The position numbers and the translations under genes are program-made. DNA of 64,000 bases, taken from NCBI RefSeq assembly GCF_014699055.1, contig NZ_JACXAC010000006.1, positions 124,001 through 188,000 on the forward strand. Direction: 5' to 3'. Every line of letters begins with the position of its first letter. Position 1 is the stretch's first letter. Under the pieces are notes generated by a model. That model was not told where the DNA came from. It ran no database searches and worked only from the letters and a program-made list of their open reading frames with translations. Positions 1 to 7,986 of the stretch are shown piece after piece. The stretch comes from Hymenobacter armeniacus. Its GTDB lineage: Bacteria; Bacteroidota; Bacteroidia; Cytophagales; Hymenobacteraceae.

Positions 1-1881
1 GGTCCAGGTGCCGCCGCGCTGCCAGATTTCAACGGGCAGCTTCACGCGGGTGGTTTTGCCGTTGGTTTCGGTCACGTCGGCCGTCACGGGCATGGCGGCC
101 TGGCCGCGGTTTTCGAGGGTGATGAGGGCGCCCTGGCCGGGGTCCTGGTTCACGTAGGCCACGGTGGTCACGGCCTGGTCCAGAATCCAGTTGTTGTACA
201 CCCACTCGCGCCAAAACCAGCTCAAATCCTCGCCGCTGGCCTCGTTCATGGTCCGGAAAAAGTCCTTGGGCTGCGGGTGCTTGAAGGCCCAGCGCTTGAT
301 GTAGGTGCGGAAAGCGTAGTCGAACCGCTCCTCGCCCAGAATTTCCTCGCGCAACAAAAACAGGCCGTAGCCCATCTTGCTGTACGCCGCAAAGCCCAGG
401 TTGCGCGACTGCGTCACGTCGGGCACGGTGTAGGGCGGGTCGGTGGCGGGGTCGAGAATGCCGCGCACCAGCCCACCCACCAGGCGCGTGGTGTCGTTGA
501 GCAGCTTGGCGTACTCGCCGTTGTTGAAGGCCTGCGACGACAGGATGTTGATGAAGGTGTTGAAGCCCTCGTCCATCCACGGGTATTTGCGCTCGTTCGA
601 GCCCACTATCATCGGAAACCAGTTGTGGCCGAATTCGTGGTCCGTCACGCCCCACAGGCTGGCTTTGCGCGCTTTGGCTCCACAAAACACAATGCCCGGG
701 TACTCCATGCCGCCCACCACGCCGGCCACGTTGGTGGCCACCGGGTAGGTGTATTCGTACCACTGCTTCGAGTTGAATTCGATGCTCTTTTTCACGTACT
801 CCGTCGAGCGGTTCCAGGCCGTGTCCTGGGCCGACTCCACGGGGTAGAGCGACATGGCCAGCGACTTGCGCCCGCTGGGCAGGTTCATCTTGGCCGCGTC
901 CCACACAAAGGCGGCCGAGGCGGCCCAGGCCACGTCGCGGGCCCGCTGGCAGCGGAAGTGCCAGCTCAGGCGGCCGCCCTTGCCGGCCGGCCGCGAGCCG
1001 GGCTGCGTCACCTCGTCTACCGAGCGCACGATGACCGTTTGGTCGGAGCCGGCGGCCTTGGCCAGGCGGCTTTGCTGGGCGCTGGTCAGCACCTCGGCGG
1101 GGTTCACCAGCTCGCCCGAGCCGCCCACCAGGAAGTTGGCCGGCACGTTCACGGTGTAGTCGAAGTTGCCGTAATCGAGGTAGAACTCGGCCGTGAGGTA
1201 GGGCAGCGTGTTCCAGCCCTCCACGTCGTCGTACACGGCCATGCGCGGGTGCCACTGCGCCACTTCGAAGATTTCGCCGTTCTTGGTGTTGAGGCGGCCC
1301 AGGCGGTCGGAGCCATACTCGGGCACGTTGAAGCCGTAGTCGATGTGGATGCTGAGCTTGTCGCCCTTGGGCTTCAGAGCCTCGGGCAGTATGATTTGCA
1401 GGCGCGTGTCGTTCACGCGGTAGTTGGCCTTCAGCTTTTTGCCGTGCAGCTCGATGCTCACGGTTTGCAGCGAGTCGCCGCCCTGGAAGCCGCGGGCCGA
1501 GTTGCCGAAGCGCCCGCCGCCCACCGGCGTGGCGGCCGCCCCGCGCGAGTCGGCGCGGTACAGGTTCTGGTCCACGTAGAGCCACACGAAGGGCAGGGCG
1601 TCGGGGCTGTTGTTGGTATAGGTGATGTCGACGCTGGCCGTCACGCGGGCCGTTTTGTCGTCGAGGCGGGCGTTGATTTTGTAGTCGGCCGCGTTTTGCC
1701 AGTACTGGGCGCCGGGCTGGCCGCCGGCCGTGCGCGTGGGCGTGGCCAGCTGCTCGATGAACGAGGGATTGAACAGCGTGCGGGCGTCGTAGGCCGGGCC
1801 AGTCGGCACCGGGGCCTGAAACTGCGCCGCCGCCGGGCCGGCCGCCAGCAGGGCCGCGCCCAGCAAAAAGGTACATTTCAT
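1..1881 (-). CDS. M1 family metallopeptidase, C-terminus beyond window
   Basis: Zinc aminopeptidase of the M1 (gluzincin) family, probably periplasmic or secreted. Reading from the ATG at 1881, the first 20 residues form a signal peptide (MKCTFLLGAALLAAG, then AAAQ). The frame stays open to base 1, giving 627 residues without a stop, so the gene is cut by the window edge. The zinc motif HEFGHNW lies at about residues 415-421, and a Glu about 19 residues on (in WMDEGF) supplies the third ligand. The N-terminal part has the beta-sandwich typical of M1 enzymes. A different-frame ORF starting at 1876 overlaps it but translates into Arg/Pro-rich nonsense. A TACCTTTG promoter element sits 54 bases upstream. 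The family is clear; the substrate is unknown. Confidence 0.93.
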   Translation of the reverse strand, partial: MKCTFLLGAALLAAGPAAAQFQAPVPTGPAYDARTLFNPSFIEQLATPTRTAGGQPGAQYWQNAADYKINARLDDKTARVTASVDITYTNNSPDALPFVWLYVDQNLYRADSRGAAATPVGGGRFGNSARGFQGGDSLQTVSIELHGKKLKANYRVNDTRLQIILPEALKPKGDKLSIHIDYGFNVPEYGSDRLGRLNTKNGEIFEVAQWHPRMAVYDDVEGWNTLPYLTAEFYLDYGNFDYTVNVPANFLVGGSGELVNPAEVLTSAQQSRLAKAAGSDQTVIVRSVDEVTQPGSRPAGKGGRLSWHFRCQRARDVAWAASAAFVWDAAKMNLPSGRKSLAMSLYPVESAQDTAWNRSTEYVKKSIEFNSKQWYEYTYPVATNVAGVVGGMEYPGIVFCGAKARKASLWGVTDHEFGHNWFPMIVGSNERKYPWMDEGFNTFINILSSQAFNNGEYAKLLNDTTRLVGGLVRGILDPATDPPYTVPDVTQSRNLGFAAYSKMGYGLFLLREEILGEERFDYAFRTYIKRWAFKHPQPKDFFRTMNEASGEDLSWFWREWVYNNWILDQAVTTVAYVNQDPGQGALITLENRGQAAMPVTADVTETNGKTTRVKLPVEIWQRGGTWT

Positions 1882-1935
1882 GAAAAATCGGGTGGAATAA
1901 TGATAGAAAAGAACAGAAACCGTCTGTTTTCCTGC

Positions 1936-1943
1936 CAAAGGTA
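1936..1943 (-). promoter_or_regulatory. Bacteroidota -7 element for the M1 peptidase gene
   Basis: TACCTTTG read on the minus strand matches the Bacteroidota -7 consensus TAnnTTTG. It lies 54 bases before the peptidase ATG and after the stop of the upstream gene, so the peptidase probably has its own promoter. Confidence 0.5.
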
Positions 1944-1960
1944 ACGGCGCGGCCTTGCCC

Positions 1961-2320
1961 CTAAGCCAGTTTTTCGCGCACCTGCTGCATCAGGCCATTG
2001 AGGTCGGCCCCGGCCATTTCCTCCGCCGTCAAAAAAGGCTGCAGCTCCCCCGTTTCGGCCACCGCAAAAGCGGCCGGCAGCCGGTGCCCGCGCCACTGCG
2101 GAAAAGCCCGCCCGAACTCGTCGCGGTGCAGGAACTGCACCGGCACCGGCAGATTCTTGATGAACGCGCGCCACTCGGGCCGCATGCTGGTGGCGCCATA
2201 CGTCACGGCGCACAGCGCGCACGGGTAGGTGGCCGGCGAGAGGATTTTGTGAAACGCGTCCTTTAGGCCGGGCAGCAGGCCGGTGTCGGCATTATACACA
2301 AAGAGCAGGCGTTGGGGCAT
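1961..2320 (-). CDS. small conserved protein with CxxC motif, function unknown
   Basis: A 119-residue soluble protein with no signal peptide. It carries the pattern YNADTG near the N-terminus and SPATYPCALCAVTYG in the middle, with CxxC and a following TYG. I have a memory of a widespread uncharacterised family with this YNAD...SP.TY.C.LC..T.G signature; its function is not known to me. The ATG at 2320 is preferred over an in-frame TTG at 2326 because it leaves a 2-base gap after the ackA stop. It is therefore probably the last gene of the pta-ackA operon. The paired cysteines suggest metal binding or redox activity, but that is inference. Confidence 0.75.
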   Translation of the reverse strand: MPQRLLFVYNADTGLLPGLKDAFHKILSPATYPCALCAVTYGATSMRPEWRAFIKNLPVPVQFLHRDEFGRAFPQWRGHRLPAAFAVAETGELQPFLTAEEMAGADLNGLMQQVREKLA

Positions 2321-2322
2321 TT

Positions 2323-3531
2323 TCAAGCGTGAGCGGTTAGTAATTCGGCGCTTTGCCGGGCTATTTCCAGTTCCTCATTCGTCGGAATCACCAATATCCG
2401 GGCCCGCGACGCCGGCCCGCTCAGGTCGCGCAAGCCCGGGCTGCGCTGCTGGTTTTTTTCCTCATCCAGCTGCAGGCCGAAGAACTCCATCCGCGCGCAC
2501 GCCTTCGCGCGCACCAGGGCGTCGTTCTCCCCCACTCCAGCGGTGAACACAATGGCATCCAGGCCATTGAGTGTGGCGGTGTAGGCGCCGATGTAGTGAC
2601 GAATGCGGTAGGCGTACAGGTCGTAGGCCAGGGCGGCGCGGGCGTCGCCGGCGGCCAGGGCCTGCCCGATGTCGCGCATGTCGTTGGAGCCGGCCAGCCC
2701 CAGCATGCCGCTTTCCTTGTTGAGCAGGGCGCTCACCTGCTCGGCAGAATAGCCCAGCGGCCCCAGCAGGTGCAACAGCACCGAGGGGTCGAGGTCGCCG
2801 GAGCGGGTGCCCATCACCAGGCCGCTGAGCGGGCCGAAGCCCATGCTGGTGTCCAGCGACTGGCCGCCGCGCACCGCCGCCATGCTGCAGCCATTGCCCA
2901 GGTGAATGGTGATGAGCCGGGCGTCGGGGTTCTGCAGATACGCCGCCGCCTGGGCCGCCACGTACTGGTGGCTGGTGCCGTGAAAACCGTATTTGCGAAT
3001 GCGCTGCTTCTCGTACAGCGCCGTGGGCAGGGCGTAGCGAAAAGCGTACTCGGGCATGGTCTGGTGAAAAGCCGTGTCGAACACCGCCACCTGCCGGGCC
3101 TGGGCAAACAGCTGCTCCGCCACTTCAATGCCCAGGTAATTGGCCGGGTTGTGCAGCGGCGCCAGCGCGAATAGCCGCCGGATTTCCGCTTTCACCTCGG
3201 CCGTGATGAGCGTGGTGGCCGCAAAAGCCTCGCCGCCGTGCACCACGCGGTGGCCCACCGCGGCGATTTCCGCGGGGTCCCGGATGACGCCGCCGGGCTG
3301 GGCCGTCAGCAGCCGGACTACCTCGCGCAGGCCGGCCTCGTGGTCGGACAGCGGCAGGACGAGGCGCTGCTCGGCAGTGGCGCTTTCCTGCTCAAAAACA
3401 GTGTGGCGAATGGTGGCTTCGTCCGAGCCGATGCGCTCCACCAGGCCGCTGCACACGGGCTGCTCGGCCGGCCACCTAAAGAGTTGGTACTTGATGGAGC
3501 TGCTGCCGGAATTGATGACGAAAATGTTCAT
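2323..3531 (-). CDS. ackA: acetate kinase
   Basis: Converts acetyl phosphate and ADP to acetate and ATP (reversible), the second step of the Pta-Ack overflow pathway in the cytoplasm. The 402-residue length is normal. The N-terminus MNIFVINSGSSSIKY is the hallmark acetate kinase start (NSGSSS phosphate loop). The family motifs HRVVHGG, FDTAFHQTMP and HLGNGCS follow in order, and FTAGVGEN near the C-terminus completes the ASKHA fold. It lies 39 bases after pta on the same strand and 2 bases before the small CxxC gene, so all three are likely co-transcribed. The ATG at 3531 is unambiguous. Confidence 0.98.
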   Translation of the reverse strand: MNIFVINSGSSSIKYQLFRWPAEQPVCSGLVERIGSDEATIRHTVFEQESATAEQRLVLPLSDHEAGLREVVRLLTAQPGGVIRDPAEIAAVGHRVVHGGEAFAATTLITAEVKAEIRRLFALAPLHNPANYLGIEVAEQLFAQARQVAVFDTAFHQTMPEYAFRYALPTALYEKQRIRKYGFHGTSHQYVAAQAAAYLQNPDARLITIHLGNGCSMAAVRGGQSLDTSMGFGPLSGLVMGTRSGDLDPSVLLHLLGPLGYSAEQVSALLNKESGMLGLAGSNDMRDIGQALAAGDARAALAYDLYAYRIRHYIGAYTATLNGLDAIVFTAGVGENDALVRAKACARMEFFGLQLDEEKNQQRSPGLRDLSGPASRARILVIPTNEELEIARQSAELLTAHA

Positions 3532-3570
3532 GCAAAAGGTAGTATGTAGCGCGGACTCGCAGCGTCCACG

Positions 3571-5664
3571 CTACTGCTGCTGGCTTTGAATGGCGGTGAT
3601 GACCACCGTATTAAACACGTCATCCACCGTGCAGCCGCGGCTGAGGTCGTTCACCGGCTTGTTCAGCCCCTGCAGCACGGGGCCGATGGCCAGGGCACCG
3701 GTTTCGCGCTGCACGGCTTTGTAGGTGTTGTTGCCGGTGTTCAGGTCCGGGAAGATGAGCACGCTGGCCTGGCCGGCCAATTCCGAGTCGGGCAGCTTCT
3801 GGCGGCCCACCAGGGGGTCCACGGCGGCGTCGTACTGGATGGGGCCTTCCACTTTCAGGTCGGGGCGCTTCTGGCGCACCAGCTCGGTGGCCTGGCGCAC
3901 CTTGTCCACGTCGGCGCCGGCGCCGGAGGTGCCCGACGAATACGAGAGCATGGCCACGCGCGGCTCGATGCCGAAGGCCCGGCTGCTTTCGGCCGAGGAA
4001 ATGGCAATTTCGGCCAGCTGCTCGGCGGTGGGGTTGGGGTTCACGGCGCAGTCGCCGAACACGGCCACGCGGTCGGGCAGGCACATGAAAAACACCGACG
4101 ACACCACCGAAACGCCCGGCTTGGTTTTGATGAACTGCAGCGCCGGCCGGATGGTGTGCTGCGTGGTGTGCACCGCCCCCGACACCATGCCGTCGGCGTG
4201 CCCTTTGTACACCATCATCGAGCCGAAATAGGACACGTCGCGCAGCAGGTCGCGGGCCATGTCGTGGTTCACGCCCTTGTCTTTGCGCAGCTCATAAAAC
4301 GTCTCCACGTAGTCGGCGTAGTGCTCGTAGTGTACCGGGTCGATGATGCGCAGATGGCCGGCGGGCAGACTCAGGCCCAGGCGTTTGGCCGAGGCCGCCA
4401 CTTCGGCCGGGTCGCCGAGAATGGTGAGGTCCACAATGTCCTGGTGCAGCAGCTGGGCGGCGGCCCGCAGAATGCGGTCGTCGTTGCCTTCGGGCAGCAC
4501 AATGTGGCGGCGCGAGCGTTTGGCCCACTGCAGCAGCCGGTACTGGAACATGTGCGGCGTAATGCCCTCGGATTGGAAGCTGACCAGCTTTTCTTCCAGG
4601 GCCCGCACATCCACGTGCCGCCCGAAGGTGCCGATGGCCAGTTGCACCTTCTTGGGGTTGTCGGGCGAGATGCGCGAGCGGATGCCCGCCACGCGGGTGG
4701 TGGTTTCGAAGGTGCCCGTGGGCACGGCCAGAATGGGCACCACGTTGGGCAGGCCTTCCAGCAGGCGCATGATGGGCGGGTCGGGCTCTGAGCCGGCCGT
4801 GAGCACGATGCCGGCCACGCGCGGGTAGCTGGCCGACTGGTTGGCCTGCAGCGCGGCCACGATGATGTCGCCCCGGTCGCCGGGCGTCACTATCAGCACG
4901 TTGTCTTTGAGGTAGTTCAGAAACTGCGGCACCTGCATGGCCCCGATGACGTAGTTGTCGACCTGGCTGCCCAGGCCTCCCTCGCCAAACAGCAGCTTGC
5001 CGCCCAGCCCGGACTGGATTTCGCGCATGGTGGGGTGCAGCAGGTTAGGCTCTTCGGGAATGACGGCCAGCAGCACCTCGGCCGGCAGCTGGGCGCGGAG
5101 CAGCGCCTGCACGTCGTCGGCCTGGGCGGGGGCCACGCGGTTGGCCACCACCAGCAGCACCGGCACCTCGCGCCCCTCAAAGCTGCGCAGCAGCGTCAGC
5201 GCCGCGCTCACCAGCTGGGCCGTGCTTTTGCCCTCGCCCGATACCAGCAGCACCACCGGCACGCCCAGGTTCTTGGCAATGGACACGTTGGCGTCGAACT
5301 CAATGGCGGTGCCCGGCCCCAGGAAGTCGCTGCCCTCCACCACCGTAAAATCGCACGTGTCTTCCCAGTGCTTGAATTTGCGGATGACGGCGTCAATCAG
5401 CTCGCCTTGGGCGTCGGCTTCCAGCAGCCGCAACGCTTCCTGGCGCGTGAATGCGTAGGTATCGGCGTAGGGCAGCCCCAGCTTGAAGTACTGGTCAATG
5501 GTGTCAATGTGCGGGTCGAGCCCCTGGCCGGGGTCGTAGTCGATGATGGGCTTGAAGTAGCCCACTTGGCGGGCTTTGCCCAGCAGCATGTTCACCAAAC
5601 CCAGGGCCACCAGCGACTTGCCGCTGTTGGGCTCGGCGGCGGCAATAAAAACAGCTTTCGTCAT
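3571..5664 (-). CDS. pta: phosphate acetyltransferase, long form
   Basis: Transfers acetyl between CoA and phosphate (acetyl-CoA + Pi to acetyl phosphate + CoA). At 697 residues this is the long Pta with three parts: an N-terminal P-loop NTPase/BioD-like domain (AAEPNSGKS at about residues 9-17), a central DRTGG domain (roughly 215-330) and the C-terminal catalytic PTA_PTB domain (about 370-690, with VLPEGNDDR at its start and YSSGTSGAGADVDKV near the active site). It heads the operon with ackA, the usual acetate-forming arrangement. The NTPase-like domain normally has a regulatory role in long Pta proteins. Confidence 0.97.
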   Translation of the reverse strand: MTKAVFIAAAEPNSGKSLVALGLVNMLLGKARQVGYFKPIIDYDPGQGLDPHIDTIDQYFKLGLPYADTYAFTRQEALRLLEADAQGELIDAVIRKFKHWEDTCDFTVVEGSDFLGPGTAIEFDANVSIAKNLGVPVVLLVSGEGKSTAQLVSAALTLLRSFEGREVPVLLVVANRVAPAQADDVQALLRAQLPAEVLLAVIPEEPNLLHPTMREIQSGLGGKLLFGEGGLGSQVDNYVIGAMQVPQFLNYLKDNVLIVTPGDRGDIIVAALQANQSASYPRVAGIVLTAGSEPDPPIMRLLEGLPNVVPILAVPTGTFETTTRVAGIRSRISPDNPKKVQLAIGTFGRHVDVRALEEKLVSFQSEGITPHMFQYRLLQWAKRSRRHIVLPEGNDDRILRAAAQLLHQDIVDLTILGDPAEVAASAKRLGLSLPAGHLRIIDPVHYEHYADYVETFYELRKDKGVNHDMARDLLRDVSYFGSMMVYKGHADGMVSGAVHTTQHTIRPALQFIKTKPGVSVVSSVFFMCLPDRVAVFGDCAVNPNPTAEQLAEIAISSAESSRAFGIEPRVAMLSYSSGTSGAGADVDKVRQATELVRQKRPDLKVEGPIQYDAAVDPLVGRQKLPDSELAGQASVLIFPDLNTGNNTYKAVQRETGALAIGPVLQGLNKPVNDLSRGCTVDDVFNTVVITAIQSQQQ

Positions 5665-6001
5665 AGCACAAGGTAACGCGCCAATAGGGCCCGGTGTTGG
5701 CGCAGCCTCCTACAGCGCACCGTCGGACGGCCTGCGCTGGGAAAAAGCCGCAAGCTGGCTGCGCCCGCAATTGCTGCCCAGGCAATGAAACAACAAAGCC
5801 CCGGCCAGAAGGCCAAGGCTTTGGAGCAATCGGCAGCGCCGAAGCGCCGGCCGACGAGCTTGCAAGGTATGCATACCAAATTACGAACAGCAGAGCAGCG
5901 AGGTTCCCGAAGCGGCGCTGGCAGCCACGGCAGCACTGGTTTCACAAAAACTTCGCCGGCGAATGGGGGCGCAAGCTATTGCCGCGCCCATCTTTGCGGA
6001 C
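5665..6001. other. intergenic region between divergent pta and the serB-serA ORF, with a 12-bp palindrome
   Basis: These 337 bases separate two divergent genes and must hold both promoters. No convincing gene is visible: the short ORFs here (for example one starting at 5785) have no recognisable content. At 5866-5877 there is a perfect 12-base palindrome, GGTATGCATACC, that could be an operator. A near match to the -7 consensus (TACCTTGT) precedes pta on the minus strand. Nothing else stands out. Confidence 0.35.
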
Positions 6002-7903
6002 ATGTCCGCCCCCGCCGCCCCCCTGCCCTATCTCGTTTTCGATTTCGACAGCACCTTTACCCAGGTCGAAGGCCTGGACGAGCTGGCCGACATCGCCCTG
6101 CAAGGCCACCCCGACCAGGCCAACGTCGTCGGCCAGATTAAGGCCCTCACCGACCAGGGCATGGCCGGCGAAATCGGCTTCCAGGAGTCGCTGAGCAAGC
6201 GACTGGCCCTGCTGGGCGCCAACGAGCGCCACCTGACGCCGCTCATCGCCCGCCTCAAAACCAAAGTGAGCGAGAGCATTCAGCGCAACGCCGCTTTCTT
6301 CCGGCAGTTCGCCGACCGGATTTACGTGGTGAGCAGCGGCTTCCGCGAGTTCATTGAACCCGTGGTGGCCGAGTTCGGCATCGCGCCCGACCACGTGCTG
6401 GCCAACACCTTCACCTTCGACGCGCAGGGCAACATCACCGGCTGCGACCCCGGCAACGTGCTGAGCCGCGATGGCGGCAAAATCCGCCAGCTGGTGCTGC
6501 TCGATTTGGACGGGCCCGTGTACGTGCTCGGCGACGGGTATACCGACTACCAAATTCGCGAAGCCGGCCTGGCGCACCGCTTCTACGCTTACACCGAGAA
6601 CGTTAGCCGCCCCAGCGTGGTGGCCCAGGCCGACGAAGTGCTGCCCACCTTCGACGAGTTTTTGTACCAACTAAGACTGCCCATGACTCTTTCGTACCCC
6701 AAAAACCGCATCAAGGTGCTCCTGCTGGAAAATCCGGACGCCCGCGCCGCCGAGCTTTTCCGCCAGGAAGGCTACCAGGTGGAAGAAGTGAAAGGCGGCC
6801 TCGACGAAGACGAGCTCATTGCGCGCATCGAGGGCGTGAGCCTGCTCGGCATTCGCTCCAAGACCCAGGTAACCCAGCGCGTGCTGGATGCCGCCAACCG
6901 CCTCATCGGCATCGGCGCCTTCTGCATCGGCACCAACCAGATTGACCTGGTGGGGGCCATGAAAAAGGGCGTGGCCGTGTTCAACGCACCGTTTTCGAAC
7001 ACCCGCTCGGTGGTGGAGCTGGCCCTGGGCGAAATCATCGTGCTGGCCCGCCGCATTCCGGAAAAAAACCCCAAGATGCACGCCGGCGAATGGGACAAGT
7101 CGGCCAACGGCTCGTTTGAGATTCGCGGCAAGACGCTGGGCATCGTGGGCTACGGCAACATCGGCTCGCAGCTGAGCGTGGTGGCCGAGGCCGTGGGCAT
7201 GAAGGTGGTGTACTTCGACGTGGCCGAAAAGCTGCAGCTCGGCAACGCCGTGAAGTGCCGCACCCTGGACGAGCTGCTGGCCCAGGCCGACGTGGTGACG
7301 CTGCACATCGACGGCCGCCAGGAAAACACCAACTACATCGGCGCCCGGGAATTTGCGCTGATGAAACAGGGCGCCCTGTTCCTCAACAACGCCCGCGGCC
7401 ACGTGGTAGACGTGCCGGCCCTGGCCGACGCCCTGCGCAGCGGCCACCTCGGCGGCGCGGCCGTCGACGTGTTCCCCTACGAGCCCAAAACCAACCACGA
7501 AACCTTCGAGAACGAGCTGCGCGGCCTGCCCAACGTGCTGCTCACGCCGCACATCGGCGGCAGCACGGCCGAGGCCCAGCGCAACATCGCCGAGTTTGTG
7601 CCCGAGCGCATCATGCAGTACATCAACACCGGCAACACCCAGCAGTCGGTCAATTTCCCCAACATTCAGCTGCCCACGCAGCAGGCCCACCGCCTCATCC
7701 ACATCCACGCCAACGTGCCCGGCGTGCTGGCCAACATCAACAACGTGCTGGCCCAGCACCACGTCAACATCCTGGGCCAGTACCTCAAAACCAACGAGCA
7801 CATCGGCTACGTGATAACGGACATTGACCGGCAGTACGACCAGGAGGTGATTCAGGCCCTGCGCGCGGTGGAGCACACCATCAAGTTCCGGGTGCTGTAC
7901 TAA
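6002..7903 (+). CDS. serA: SerB-like HAD phosphatase joined to D-3-phosphoglycerate dehydrogenase (SerA) with ACT domain
   Basis: One 633-residue ORF containing the first and last enzymes of serine synthesis. Residues ~1-220 are a HAD-IB phosphatase of the SerB type: DFDST at 14-18 holds the nucleophile, VSSGF follows, and GDGYTD around 177-182 gives the metal-binding Asp. Residues ~230-560 are a D-isomer 2-hydroxyacid dehydrogenase of the SerA type: GYGNIGS NAD-binding turn near 380, NNARG, and TPHIGGSTAEAQ with the catalytic His. Residues ~565-633 are an ACT domain (HANVPGVLANIN), which in SerA usually binds serine. The ATG at 6002 (MSAPAAPL) is preferred over one 13 codons upstream. An in-frame ATG at 6683, just at the SerA start, could give free SerA. 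An out-of-frame TAA at 6672-6674 sits at the seam, so the join may result from a one-base indel, real or artefactual. Confidence 0.92.
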   Translation: MSAPAAPLPYLVFDFDSTFTQVEGLDELADIALQGHPDQANVVGQIKALTDQGMAGEIGFQESLSKRLALLGANERHLTPLIARLKTKVSESIQRNAAFFRQFADRIYVVSSGFREFIEPVVAEFGIAPDHVLANTFTFDAQGNITGCDPGNVLSRDGGKIRQLVLLDLDGPVYVLGDGYTDYQIREAGLAHRFYAYTENVSRPSVVAQADEVLPTFDEFLYQLRLPMTLSYPKNRIKVLLLENPDARAAELFRQEGYQVEEVKGGLDEDELIARIEGVSLLGIRSKTQVTQRVLDAANRLIGIGAFCIGTNQIDLVGAMKKGVAVFNAPFSNTRSVVELALGEIIVLARRIPEKNPKMHAGEWDKSANGSFEIRGKTLGIVGYGNIGSQLSVVAEAVGMKVVYFDVAEKLQLGNAVKCRTLDELLAQADVVTLHIDGRQENTNYIGAREFALMKQGALFLNNARGHVVDVPALADALRSGHLGGAAVDVFPYEPKTNHETFENELRGLPNVLLTPHIGGSTAEAQRNIAEFVPERIMQYINTGNTQQSVNFPNIQLPTQQAHRLIHIHANVPGVLANINNVLAQHHVNILGQYLKTNEHIGYVITDIDRQYDQEVIQALRAVEHTIKFRVLY

Positions 7904-7914
7904 GCAGTCAACCT

Positions 7915-7974
7915 CCCTTCAGCAGAAAGGCCCGGCTTCCATGCAACTGGAAGCCGGGCCTTTCTGCTGAAGGG
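7915..7974. terminator. bidirectional terminator hairpin, perfect 26-bp stem
   Basis: Arms at 7915-7940 and 7949-7974 are perfect reverse complements over 26 bases, with an 8-base loop. The element lies between the convergent stops of the serB-serA ORF (7903) and the VCBS-repeat gene (7987), so it can end transcription from both sides. There is no long T tract, so the stem itself must do the work. Confidence 0.8.
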
Positions 7975-7986
7975 ATAACCCGCGTT

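Noticed and set aside
277..1944. 555-residue plus-strand ORF opposite the M1 peptidase
   Set aside because: It is antisense to a well-supported peptidase gene and translates into His/Val/Arg-rich sequence without a known motif; it results from high GC at third positions.
5785..6141. 118-residue plus-strand ORF upstream of the serB-serA ORF
   Set aside because: It overlaps the start of the real gene in another frame and has no recognisable features.
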